Source: Acidimicrobiales bacterium (GTDB lineage: Bacteria; Actinomycetota; Acidimicrobiia; Acidimicrobiales; SZUA-35). From it: DNA of 64,000 nucleotides. The notes under the pieces were generated by a model, which saw only the letters and a program-made list of their open reading frames with translations, had not been told where the DNA came from and made no database searches. This document shows positions 36,959-45,051 of this stretch, piece after piece (position 1 is the stretch's first letter; each line of letters starts with the position of its first letter). Made by a program: the position numbers and the translations under genes. Location: contig JANQPB010000001.1 of assembly GCA_028285495.1 (NCBI GenBank), forward strand, positions 108,142-172,141. Reading direction: 5' to 3'.

Positions 36959-38301
36959 GGGGCCGGCTCCGGGTCGAGGCGCCAGACCACGATCCGGTTG
37001 TTGCCCGAGTCGGCGACCGCCAGCACCCCACGGTGCAGCGAGAGCCCGTACGGCCAGCACAGCGTGTCGGCGGCCACGGCATCCCAGCGGTTCTCGCCGT
37101 TGGCCGCGAAGTCGGGCTGACCGAGGACCCGCCCGGCGGCGACGCCGGAGGCGCTTGGCACCGAGTCCCACACCAGGATGCGGTTGTTGGCGGTGTCGGC
37201 CACGGCCATGCGCCCGCCAGCCCCGTTGTCACCGACGTCGCTTCCGCCCGCCTCGATGTCGACGGCGTACGGGAAGCGGAAGCCGGTGGCCGTCTGGGGG
37301 ACGTAGGGGAACTCGGTGCCGGTGGTGAAGTCCGGCTGGCCGAGCACGGTGTCCGCCGGGCGATCGAGCTCCGGTCGGGGCCGCCAGCCGAGGAGCCGAT
37401 GGTTGCCGGCGTCGGCCACGTGCACGATCCCGGGCCGGCCAGGGGCCGGGGGCAGGCCGGCCACGTCGTGGGGCCAGCGGAAGCTGTCGGGCCCGAGCTG
37501 ACCCCGGTTCTCCTCCCTGGCGTCGGCAGCTGGCTGGCCGAGCACGAGGTCGGGTTGGCGGTCCGGGTCGGGCAGGCCGTTCCAGCCGAGGACCCGACGG
37601 TTGCCGGTGTCGGCCACATAGAACACGCCGTCGGCCGTGGCCAGGCCGAACGGCCAATAGAAGGTCAGGGGTCCGCAGTCCCCGCCCCGATTCTCGTCGG
37701 TGCCGGTCGGGTCGGACTGGCCGAGGATCACGTCCGGGGCCACGTCGCCGGCGGTCGGCACCTCGTCCCAGATGAGGATGCGATGGTTCCAGGCGTCGGC
37801 CACGACGAGTCGGCCGTCGTCGGTGACGAGCAGGCCGGTCGGCAGCCGCATGCCCCGCTCGGGGCCGCGGCCGCCGGCCTGGGCTCCCTCGGTGGTGGCG
37901 TCGGGCTGACCGAGCACGACGGCGGCCTCGGCGTGGGAGTCGTCCGCTGAGGCGCCGTCCGGCCGACCGGGCCAGATCAGGACCCGATGGTTGCCGGTGT
38001 CGGCCGCGATCAGCCGGTCGCCGTCGATCCAGACGCCCCGGGGAGCGTAGAGCTGGGAGGCGGTCGGCATGGCCGACGGCAGCATGAGGCCGCCGACGGG
38101 CTCCGCCCCGAGCCACCGTGCCGGCTCGGCCCCCCCGGTCGGGTCAGCCGGTGGCGCCGGTGTCTCGAACGGTTGACCGGGGCGGAAGGGTCGCACCCGC
38201 AGGGTGGTCCCGACAGCGCCGATCGTTCCCGGCGCGGGGCCGGACGGCTCCCCGATCGGACCGCCGGCGTCGAGCCCGTCAGCCGACGCGGGCCCAGACA
38301 C
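36955..38301 (-). CDS. NHL-repeat beta-propeller protein of the hydrogenase operon
   Basis: 448 residues. Six repeats of about 55-60 residues share ADTGNHRVLIW followed by VLGQPD (for example VLGQPDATTEG, ILGQSDPTGTD, VLGQPDFTTGT), predicting a six-bladed propeller. An N-terminal 90-residue Pro/Gly-rich lead-in has no signal peptide. Such proteins accompany group 2a hydrogenase operons in other actinobacteria; their function is unknown, perhaps a docking platform. It overlaps the NifU-Rieske gene by 23 bases and hypF by 4. Confidence 0.82.
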   Translation of the reverse strand: MSGPASADGLDAGGPIGEPSGPAPGTIGAVGTTLRVRPFRPGQPFETPAPPADPTGGAEPARWLGAEPVGGLMLPSAMPTASQLYAPRGVWIDGDRLIAADTGNHRVLIWPGRPDGASADDSHAEAAVVLGQPDATTEGAQAGGRGPERGMRLPTGLLVTDDGRLVVADAWNHRILIWDEVPTAGDVAPDVILGQSDPTGTDENRGGDCGPLTFYWPFGLATADGVFYVADTGNRRVLGWNGLPDPDRQPDLVLGQPAADAREENRGQLGPDSFRWPHDVAGLPPAPGRPGIVHVADAGNHRLLGWRPRPELDRPADTVLGQPDFTTGTEFPYVPQTATGFRFPYAVDIEAGGSDVGDNGAGGRMAVADTANNRILVWDSVPSASGVAAGRVLGQPDFAANGENRWDAVAADTLCWPYGLSLHRGVLAVADSGNNRIVVWRLDPEPAP

Positions 38302-39208
38302 GGCCGTCCTCCACCCGGGTTGGGATCTGCTGCAGCTGGGCCCCGGGCGCCGACAGGCACTCGCCGGTCGAGGCGTCGAACGTGAAGCCGTGCCAGGGGC
38401 AGGTCAGCACCCCATCGCTGACCAGGCCGCCGTCCAGGCTCAGGCCCTGGTGCACGCAGGCGTTGCGGAACACGGCGATCCGCTGATCGACGTTGGTGGC
38501 CACGAAGCTCTCGGTGCTGGCCGATCCGCCGGTCGACCCGGTGGCGGGCACGGTGAGGTCGAACCGCAGCATCCCACCGTCGGGCACATCGCCTGCGGTC
38601 GGGCCGGCCATCCAACCGGTCTCGGCCGACCGCCTGACCCCGACCGAGTCGAGGGGGATGAAGGCGGACGTCGGCTGATCCTCCAGCACCTCGACGCGAT
38701 CGATCTCGGCGACCGCGGCGACCAGCGCCTCCTCGACGGTCTCGCGCAGGGTCACCGCCGACATCGAGCACCCGTTGCACGAACCCTGGAGTCGGACGAA
38801 GGCGGCCCCGCCCTCGACCCGGACGAGCTCGACATCACCGCCGTGCGACTGGAGATACGGGCGGACCCCGGCCAGGGCCCGCTCGGCCCGAGTGGCGGGA
38901 TCGGTCCGGACGATGCCCTGGAGGGCGAGCACCGCCCGGACCTCGGGTTGGTCGACCAGCTGGAGCAGCAGCTCCTTGCCCCGCGGGTCGTCGCGTAGGG
39001 TTCGCACGATGGCGACCAGGGCTGGTCGATGGAAGGCCTCGACCGCCGACTGCAGGTCCTTGGCTGCGGCCCCGGCCTCCTGGTCGAGCTCACCGACCCG
39101 GCGGACGGCGTCGTCGACCGCCGCAGCCAGCTCCTCGAACGTCGGCTCGGTCGAGCGGGTCGACGGCGTCTCGCCCGGATGATCGGACCGGGACTCGGTT
39201 GCGGTCAT
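38279..39208 (-). CDS. NifU-like / Rieske [2Fe-2S] fusion protein
   Basis: 309 residues. Residues 108-175 are a NifU C-terminal domain (GVRPYLQSHGGDVELV, GSCNGCSMSAVTLRETVEEAL; C144 and C147). Residues 215-309 are a Rieske domain (C251-x-H253 in NACVHQGLSLDGG, C270-x-x-H273 in LTCPWHGFTFD) of the ferredoxin type. The N-terminal 100 residues are helical. In group 2a operons such proteins are candidates for Fe-S supply to the small subunit or electron transfer from it. Overlaps both neighbours. Confidence 0.88.
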   Translation of the reverse strand: MTATESRSDHPGETPSTRSTEPTFEELAAAVDDAVRRVGELDQEAGAAAKDLQSAVEAFHRPALVAIVRTLRDDPRGKELLLQLVDQPEVRAVLALQGIVRTDPATRAERALAGVRPYLQSHGGDVELVRVEGGAAFVRLQGSCNGCSMSAVTLRETVEEALVAAVAEIDRVEVLEDQPTSAFIPLDSVGVRRSAETGWMAGPTAGDVPDGGMLRFDLTVPATGSTGGSASTESFVATNVDQRIAVFRNACVHQGLSLDGGLVSDGVLTCPWHGFTFDASTGECLSAPGAQLQQIPTRVEDGRVWARVG

Positions 39209-40530
39209 GGTGTCTCCGCGTCCTGGCGGGCCAGCGACTCGTGCTTGGCGATCTCGTCGAGGACCGAGCGCACCGTGCGGACCGCCTCCTCCTCGTCGAA
39301 CTCCTCGAAGATCGCTCGTGCCTCGTGCAGCTTGGCCTTGGCGTCGCCGAAGACCCCGAGGTGGGCGAGCGCGTTGCCCTGGTTGGCCAGCACCCGGGCT
39401 CGCCCGAGCGGGTCGGTCTGGCGGTCCCGGTGTTGGAGAACGCCCTCGTAGAGGCCGACGGCCTCGGCGATGTTGTCGGCCTGGTGGCGGGACGGCAGGT
39501 AGACGAGGGCGTTGGCCAGGTTGAGCTGCGTGCTCGACCAGCGGTCGGGATGGTGCTCGGGGGTGAAGACCTCCAGCGCCTCACGCATGCTCTGCACGGC
39601 GACGCCCATCCGGAGCTGGTCGGACGCCTCCTGCATCGGCATCGTCAGGTAGGCGAGGCCGAGGTTGGCCGAGGCGATGGCGTAGGTCTCGGGGGCCGAC
39701 TCGGCGCTGACCAGGGCCGTGGCCTGCAGGTAGTGGTTGATCGCCTGCTGCATCAGCCGGGGGGCCGACTCGGACATCTCCTGGAACATGGCCCCGGCGG
39801 CCACGTGGAGCTCGGCCCGGCTGGCGCGGAGGTCGGTGCCCTCCATGGCGTCGATGGCGGCCTGGAACGTGACCGAGGCCCGCTGCACGCCGCCCTCGTC
39901 GAGCTGCGTGTTGGCCAGCTGGCCGAGGAGCTGCCCGGCCATCGGGGCGCTGACCGGGTTGGCGGCCTGGGCTGCGGCCTCCAGGTGCTCGATGGCGGCG
40001 GCGCGGTCGTTGCGCTCCAGGGCCAGGGTGGCCTCGGCGGCGAGGGCCAGGGCGGCGACCTCGCCATCGACATCGTCGGCCGCCGGCGGGCGGGGTCGCA
40101 GCCCGACGATGAACCCGATGGTCTCGACGACGTGGCGGAGGGCCCGATCCCGATCGCCGAGGTCGGTCAGGAGGGCGTCGAGCCGTTCGGGCCTCGGGTC
40201 GAGGACCAGCCGGTTGGCCCGGGCGATGAGGGCGGCCGCCCCGTCGTCGCCGTCGGCCACCACCTCGTCGTGCGGGCCGAGGGCGTCGAGGGCGGCCAAG
40301 GCGCCGTCGAGGTCGCCGTCGATCGCCCGCTCGTAGAAGGCCAGCGAGTCCGGGAACGACCGGGGTCGGCGACCGGCCAGCAGCGCATCTCGCACCTCGT
40401 CGTGTCCGGGGCCGGGCCCGATCAGCAGGTAGCCGGCGGGCAGGGGGAACACCCCGAGGGGTTGGGGCCGGGGCAGGACGGCGCTGTCGACCGCGCCCGC
40501 CTCGGTGCTCGTGCCGGTGCCGGTGCTCAT
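39205..40530 (-). CDS. TPR-repeat protein of the hydrogenase operon
   Basis: 441 residues. From about residue 165 onward the sequence is a helical array with TPR-like units: EVAALALAAEATLALERNDRAAAIEHLEAAA, ASANLGLAYLTMPMQEASDQLRMG, STQLNLANALVYLPSRHQADNIAEAVGLYEGVL and RVLANQGNALAHLGVFGDAKAKLHEA. No signal peptide. A scaffold or assembly role for the hydrogenase is inferred from its fixed place in such operons. ATG 40530 overlaps the upstream 78-residue gene by 4 bases. Confidence 0.8.
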   Translation of the reverse strand: MSTGTGTSTEAGAVDSAVLPRPQPLGVFPLPAGYLLIGPGPGHDEVRDALLAGRRPRSFPDSLAFYERAIDGDLDGALAALDALGPHDEVVADGDDGAAALIARANRLVLDPRPERLDALLTDLGDRDRALRHVVETIGFIVGLRPRPPAADDVDGEVAALALAAEATLALERNDRAAAIEHLEAAAQAANPVSAPMAGQLLGQLANTQLDEGGVQRASVTFQAAIDAMEGTDLRASRAELHVAAGAMFQEMSESAPRLMQQAINHYLQATALVSAESAPETYAIASANLGLAYLTMPMQEASDQLRMGVAVQSMREALEVFTPEHHPDRWSSTQLNLANALVYLPSRHQADNIAEAVGLYEGVLQHRDRQTDPLGRARVLANQGNALAHLGVFGDAKAKLHEARAIFEEFDEEEAVRTVRSVLDEIAKHESLARQDAETP

Positions 40531-40763
40531 CCGTTGCGTGGTCCTTCGATGTCTCGCTCGGCCGCCCGCTTGATCCACGAGGCGGCGATCTCGGCCTGGC
40601 GTCGGGTCGGGTAGTCGTTCACGATGCGCCTGACCACATCGTCGGGGAAGACCACGACGATCTCCACCAACCAACGTCCCGACTGCTCCCGCACGAACGT
40701 TTCGACGGCGACGGCCGGCCCGGCCGGCCCCGCCTCGTTGGATGCGACCCACTCATCGGACAT
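40527..40763 (-). CDS. Small hydrogenase-operon protein (78 aa), unknown
   Basis: 78 residues: an ordered core WLVEIVVVFPDDVVRRIVNDYPTRRQAEIAASWIKRAAERD with alternating strand-helix character, no Cys and no membrane segment. It is not assigned to a known family. Its start overlaps the preceding gene by 11 bases and its end overlaps the TPR gene, so it is firmly part of the operon. Confidence 0.7.
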   Translation of the reverse strand: MSDEWVASNEAGPAGPAVAVETFVREQSGRWLVEIVVVFPDDVVRRIVNDYPTRRQAEIAASWIKRAAERDIEGPRNG

Positions 40764-41040
40764 CGACCCGGAGCGCGCCGTTGGCCTCGTCCCAGACCGC
40801 GTACCGCTCGCCGATGGGCGCCTCGGCAGGGAGGGCCTCCCACACCAGGGCGGATCGGTCGCCCCTGGTGTTGCGCTGCTTCAGCAGCAGTCCCCCGCCC
40901 TCGGGGCCGACCAGCGGCAGCAGCCACAGCTCGGAGCCTCTGGGCACCGCGACAAGCGAGTCGGCGGGGAAATACCTGGCCGCGACCTCGGCCGACAGCC
41001 GCAGGTCGCCGCCCGCCGTGAACTCGACGGTGACGGTCAC
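40753..41040 (-). CDS. Small hydrogenase-operon protein (95 aa), unknown
   Basis: 95 residues from GTG 41040, which overlaps the protease stop (GTGA). The content is mainly beta: TVTVEFTAGGDLRLSAEVAARYF, GSELWLLPLVGPEGGGLLLKQRN and RSALVWEALP. No cofactor motif, signal or membrane helix. Tight overlap on both sides supports a real gene tied to hydrogenase assembly. Confidence 0.7.
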   Translation of the reverse strand: MTVTVEFTAGGDLRLSAEVAARYFPADSLVAVPRGSELWLLPLVGPEGGGLLLKQRNTRGDRSALVWEALPAEAPIGERYAVWDEANGALRVDVR

Positions 41041-41687
41041 GCCGCTCCCCCACCGCTGGCTCCGGCGCCGCCTTCGACGGCCCGGCCGCCGTCGTCCGGA
41101 CCGCCCGCCGACTCCCAGTGGGTGCGGACCAGCCCGCCGACCCGGTGCATCGCCGCCTCGACCGCCGGTGTCAGCGGGGCTCCGGGCTCCGTGCCCTCGA
41201 CCTCGACCAGGTAGACGACGATGTCCTCGGGGTACTGGTCGCCGAGCAGCCAGCGGGCGAAGGCAAGGGCGTGGTCCCACCGGAACTGGTGCGAGTGCAG
41301 GCCCTCGAGCGGCGGGAGCTGCTCGACCTCCTCACCCGGCACTCGATAGATGGTGCCGGGATCGGCACCGGTGGCGGCGGCGTCGATCAGGATCACCGAC
41401 GACGCACCTCGCATCTTGAAGGCCACGTCCATGCCGGCCGTCCCGCCGTCGACCAGCGTGACCTCGCCCGGCACCCCGTGCTCCCACAGGTGGCGGATCA
41501 GGGTCGGACCGACGGCGTCGTCACCCCGCAGCAGGTTGCCGCAACCGACGACCACCGTCTGGCCGGCCGGGTACGCACTCAGTTCGTCGTCGAGCGCGAG
41601 CGAGCGCGCCGCCTCGGGGGTGAGCGACGCGGCGCCCGACGTTCGGCCGGCGGCCGCACTCGAGGTGCCCGAAGGGCACACGGACAC
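41037..41687 (-). CDS. Hydrogenase maturation endopeptidase (HupW/HybD type)
   Basis: 216 residues. The core carries family motifs: VVGCGNLLRGDDAVGPTLIRHL with the Ni-sensing acidic residue, TLVDGGTAGMDVAF with the second acidic residue, and EGLHSHQFRW with the metal-binding His. It removes the C-terminal tail of the large subunit after nickel insertion. The first 35 residues and last 30 (Gly/Ala-rich) extend beyond the usual length of about 160. GTG 41687 is 2 bases after the large-subunit stop. Confidence 0.9.
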   Translation of the reverse strand: MSVCPSGTSSAAAGRTSGAASLTPEAARSLALDDELSAYPAGQTVVVGCGNLLRGDDAVGPTLIRHLWEHGVPGEVTLVDGGTAGMDVAFKMRGASSVILIDAAATGADPGTIYRVPGEEVEQLPPLEGLHSHQFRWDHALAFARWLLGDQYPEDIVVYLVEVEGTEPGAPLTPAVEAAMHRVGGLVRTHWESAGGPDDGGRAVEGGAGASGGGAA

Positions 41688-41689
41688 GC

Positions 41690-43297
41690 CTACACCATTC
41701 CGTTGACGACGAAGCGCGACAGCTCCTTGCCGGTCTTGCCGTCGTAGGCGTGCACGGTGCAGACCAGGCACGAGTCGAAGCTGCGGGCGACGAGGCCGAG
41801 TTCGACCGGGTCGGAGGTGTCGGCGATCGGAGCCCCGACCAGGGCCTGCTCGATGGGGCCGAGCACGCCATCCCCGTCACGGGGACCGATGTTCCAGGCG
41901 GTCGGGGTCACCACCTGGTAGTTCTCGATCTTGCCGTCCTCGATGACGATCCAGTCGGACAGGGAGCCCCTGGCCGCCTCGGTCGAGCCGAAGCCCCTGC
42001 CGGACTCGTGCTCGATCGGCTTGGTGTAGAAGCTCTCCTGCAGGTCGAGATCGTCGAGCCACTGCCTGGCCCACTGGTAGTACTTCGGGCCCTCGTGCAT
42101 CCGCGCCAGCTGGCGGACCATCACCGACGGACCGATCCGGTTGTACATGTCGAGGAACAGGCCGTCGTCGTCCTGGTGGGCGGCGGCGCCGGGGGCGGCG
42201 GCCGCCATCCGCCGGGCCAGCGGGCCGGCCTCGAGCGGTACGTGGCCCTGCCCCTCCACGTCGTACCGGGGCGACTTGGCCCAGGAGTACTTGTCCTGCT
42301 TGGCCCCCTCGGCCGGGTCGATCGGGTTGGTCACGCCATCCCACGGGTGCAGCAGGCCGCTGCCCTCGAAGTAGGAGTGAGCGGTGTCCTCGGCCACCCG
42401 CAGGTGGTCGAACTCGGAGAACTGCCCGTTGGCGAACACGCCGGAGCGGTTGATGAGGGCAGCGTTGCGGCCCTCGATCGTCGGGTTCTCGTACAGCTCG
42501 GGCTGGAAGTAGGTGCCGGTGGCGAGGTAGTTGCCGACGCCCTGGCCGTAGTTGTCGAGCCCGACGTCCATGCAGAAGCGGATGAAGAACCCGCAGTCGG
42601 AGTTGTGCTGGCTCTCGTTCTCGTCGACCCAGGCGAGCACGTCATCCCAGGTCCGGTTCTCCAGCCAGCGCTCGACCGAGCAACCGAGCCACTGGCCCTC
42701 GAGCCACGCCCGCTTCCAGTTCTCGAGAATGGCGATCGAGCGCGACACCTCGGCCAGGGTCGGGGCGCACATCACGCCGCCGGGGACCATGAACGACGAG
42801 TGGGGCCACTGGCCACCGAACATGGCGTAGACCTCGACCGGCTTGCCCGACAGGACCACGCCGGTCTGATACGACTCGCCGACGTACGGTGCGAACCGCC
42901 GCACCGACTCCTCGTAGAGGGGGGAGCGGGCGTAGTTCTTGTTGGTGAGGTCGATGGCGAACAGCGCGTAGAAGTAGCGCGGGATCGACTGGAGGGTCTC
43001 GCAGGCCTGGGCGATGTTGCGGATCAGCGTGGCGTTCGGTGGCAGGTGGGTGTTCCACGCCGTGTCGAGGGCGTACGCCGACTTGTAGAGGTGGCTGCCG
43101 CCACAGATCCCGCAGATGCGCGGGGTGACGATCAGGCCGGCTTGGGGGTCCTTGCCCTTCAGGATCATCTCGAAGCCGCGGAACATGCCGGCGGTGGTCC
43201 AGGCCGAGCTGACGTGGCCGTCGTCGATGGTGACCCGGACGTCGAGGTCGCCCTCGACGCGGCCGAGCGGACTGACGTGGAGATCTATCGTACTCAT
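41690..43297 (-). CDS. hupL: [NiFe]-hydrogenase large subunit, group 2a
   Basis: 535 residues. N-terminal GRVEGDLDV and RICGICGGSHL (C62, C65) and C-terminal DSCLVCTVH (C510, C513) give the four Cys ligands of the NiFe(CN)2CO site. After H516 comes a 19-residue tail (AYDGKTGKELSRFVVNGMV), the expected substrate of the endopeptidase encoded next. Overall similarity is to group 2a uptake hydrogenases, including actinobacterial Huc-type enzymes that oxidise trace H2. The Ser in DSCLVC replaces the more common Pro. Start ATG 43297 lies after AGAGAAAGC, 35 bases after hupS. Confidence 0.96.
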   Translation of the reverse strand: MSTIDLHVSPLGRVEGDLDVRVTIDDGHVSSAWTTAGMFRGFEMILKGKDPQAGLIVTPRICGICGGSHLYKSAYALDTAWNTHLPPNATLIRNIAQACETLQSIPRYFYALFAIDLTNKNYARSPLYEESVRRFAPYVGESYQTGVVLSGKPVEVYAMFGGQWPHSSFMVPGGVMCAPTLAEVSRSIAILENWKRAWLEGQWLGCSVERWLENRTWDDVLAWVDENESQHNSDCGFFIRFCMDVGLDNYGQGVGNYLATGTYFQPELYENPTIEGRNAALINRSGVFANGQFSEFDHLRVAEDTAHSYFEGSGLLHPWDGVTNPIDPAEGAKQDKYSWAKSPRYDVEGQGHVPLEAGPLARRMAAAAPGAAAHQDDDGLFLDMYNRIGPSVMVRQLARMHEGPKYYQWARQWLDDLDLQESFYTKPIEHESGRGFGSTEAARGSLSDWIVIEDGKIENYQVVTPTAWNIGPRDGDGVLGPIEQALVGAPIADTSDPVELGLVARSFDSCLVCTVHAYDGKTGKELSRFVVNGMV

Positions 43298-43332
43298 GCG
43301 GTGCTTTCTCTTTGCTCTCGACGGGCTCGGGC

Positions 43333-44304
43333 TCAGACGACAAACATGTCTTCGGTCGACCACTCCGGGGCCGCGACCTTGGCCGCTGCGGCGTGGGCCA
43401 TGTAGGTCAGGTGGTCGGTGCCCTCGGGCACCTCCTTCGGGATGACCCCCGAGACCTTCTGGGTCTTGAACACGGTGCCCGGCGCCAGCTCCATGAACGG
43501 GAACTCCGGCTCGGTGCAACCGATGCACGGCATCCCGGCCCGGGTCTTCGACGACTGCCGATTCCACAGGATGCGGTTGCACGGCGAGTGGGTCATCGGT
43601 CCACGGCAGCCGAACTCGTAGAAGAGGCAACCGGTGCGGGTCCCTTCGCCGAACGTCATCGTCGACTGCTTGTACTCGAAGAACTGGACCCGGGTGCAGC
43701 CGGTCTGGGTGAAGGTCTTGAAGAACGTCTGGGGCCGGTGGAGGTCGTCGAGCGCGATGTCGGCGGTGCGGCCGGTGGCCAGGGCCACCAGGATCTGGGT
43801 GATCCAGTCTGGGTGGGCCGGACAGCCGGGGATGTTGATGACGGGCAGGCCGGCCTTCGACACGAAGTCCTCGCCCAGGAAGCCACCCTTTGCCCGCTTG
43901 TGGAACTGGAGGCCGGTCGAGTCGGTCGGGTTCGGCTCGGTTGCGGGGATGCCGCCCCAGCAGGCGCAGTCGCCGATGGCGACCACGATCGAGGCGGCCT
44001 TGGCCAGGTCGTCGACCCAGTCCTTCATGGGGCGGTCGGCGAAGATGTTGTAGCGTCCGCTGCCGTCCGGGCCCTCCATCACCGTGCCCTCGAACACGAA
44101 GATGTCGAGGTCACGCTCGCCGTTGACGCAGTCCCAGAAGATCTTCTTGGCGTTGTCGCCGAGCTCCATGCCGAGCGACGGGTGCCAGATGATCTCCAGC
44201 CCGAAGTCGACGATCAGGTCGACCACGTTCGGTTCGTCGGCGTTGAGGAACGACATGGTGTTGCCGCTGCACGCCCCTCCGTGAAGCCAGAGCACTGATG
44301 CCAT
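43333..44304 (-). CDS. hupS: [NiFe]-hydrogenase small subunit, group 2a
   Basis: 323 residues beginning LWLHGGACSGNTMSFL. There is no Tat signal, as in group 2a, so the enzyme stays on the cytoplasmic side. Fe-S ligands: C12, GDCACWGG, GCPAHPDW, TRTGCLFYEFGCRGP, SPCNRILWN and AGMPCIGCTEPEFP. The block RPQTFFKTFTQTGCTRVQFF and the end STEDMFVV are very close to cyanobacterial HupS. It passes electrons from the NiFe site to a quinone or other carrier. GAAAGGAACC precedes ATG 44304. Confidence 0.96.
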   Translation of the reverse strand: MASVLWLHGGACSGNTMSFLNADEPNVVDLIVDFGLEIIWHPSLGMELGDNAKKIFWDCVNGERDLDIFVFEGTVMEGPDGSGRYNIFADRPMKDWVDDLAKAASIVVAIGDCACWGGIPATEPNPTDSTGLQFHKRAKGGFLGEDFVSKAGLPVINIPGCPAHPDWITQILVALATGRTADIALDDLHRPQTFFKTFTQTGCTRVQFFEYKQSTMTFGEGTRTGCLFYEFGCRGPMTHSPCNRILWNRQSSKTRAGMPCIGCTEPEFPFMELAPGTVFKTQKVSGVIPKEVPEGTDHLTYMAHAAAAKVAAPEWSTEDMFVV

Positions 44305-44357
44305 GTGGTGTGGTTCCTTTCTGCGAACTCGATTCGATCTCGGGTCGGCGGAATCCC

Positions 44358-44882
44358 TCAGGCCATCTTCCGCCCGAGCGCTCGGGAGATCTCGACGATG
44401 GTGCCGAGGCCCCGCTGGACGTCGGGGTCTCGCAGGGTGCCGAGCAGGCTGCGGATGCCGCCGACGCGGGTGTCGTTGGCCCTGGCCGCGGCGGCCCCCT
44501 CGGTGGCGGCCTCGCTGAACAGCGACAGCAGCTCGATCGTCTCGGGCCGGACCATGGCCGAGTCGAGCACGCCCTGCAGGGCCGGCCTGGCCTCGGCCAG
44601 CTCGCCGGCGACGCTGCCGAGCTCGGACAGCGATGGCAGCTCGCCGGCGCCGCTGAGCGCGCCGGAGGCCTTGAAATCGTTCACGCCCTCGGCGACGGCG
44701 TCCATGATCATGTCGCCCCGCTCGACGAATCCGTTCAGCCCGAGCACGAGCGTTGACAACAGCTCGGCGTTGTCGAGCAGGGTGACCAGGGCGGCGGCCA
44801 CACCGGGGTCGTTGAGCCGCTCGACGACCGCGTCGGCGGGCCTGACCGCGTGGGCGGTGGTGGTCGGATCCGTCCCCGTCAT
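44358..44882 (-). CDS. DUF1641 protein heading the hydrogenase operon
   Basis: 174 residues from ATG 44882 (GGGGGC upstream). The content is helical: VVERLNDPGVAAALVTLLDNAELLSTLVLGLNGFVERGDMI typifies DUF1641, and the C-terminal helix reads DVQRGLGTIVEISRALGRKMA. No Cys. As first gene, right before the small subunit, it sits where I recall the Mycobacterium smegmatis Huc complex carrying its scaffold subunit gene hucM. A scaffold or membrane-association role is therefore proposed, not shown. Confidence 0.75.
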   Translation of the reverse strand: MTGTDPTTTAHAVRPADAVVERLNDPGVAAALVTLLDNAELLSTLVLGLNGFVERGDMIMDAVAEGVNDFKASGALSGAGELPSLSELGSVAGELAEARPALQGVLDSAMVRPETIELLSLFSEAATEGAAAARANDTRVGGIRSLLGTLRDPDVQRGLGTIVEISRALGRKMA

Positions 44883-44947
44883 CGTTGCCCCCTTCAGGTC
44901 GACCGGCGACCGTGGCAGAGACACTAGGTCACTTGACGCAGCTCGCC

Positions 44948-45006
44948 TATCCGCACTACGAATCCGTTATCCGGTGACGGTGCGTTCGGCGCCAGACGAC
45001 TATCCG
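44948..45006. promoter_or_regulatory. Three TATCCG direct repeats in the hydrogenase / AraC divergent region
   Basis: TATCCG occurs at 44948-44953, 44968-44973 and 45001-45006, with a related AATCCG at 44961-44966. All are in the same orientation, with the first two 20 bases apart. Direct repeats about two helical turns apart are typical of AraC-family binding. The 169-bp region separates the hydrogenase operon from the araC-hypA-hypB genes. Confidence 0.5.
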
Positions 45007-45051
45007 TTTTGCGCCACCACCATCCGGACGACGAAGGGTCGAGAAGGGGTC

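Noticed and set aside
35066..37120. 684-codon plus-strand frame opposite hypF
   Set aside because: Shadow of the hypF zinc-finger and carbamoyltransferase codons.
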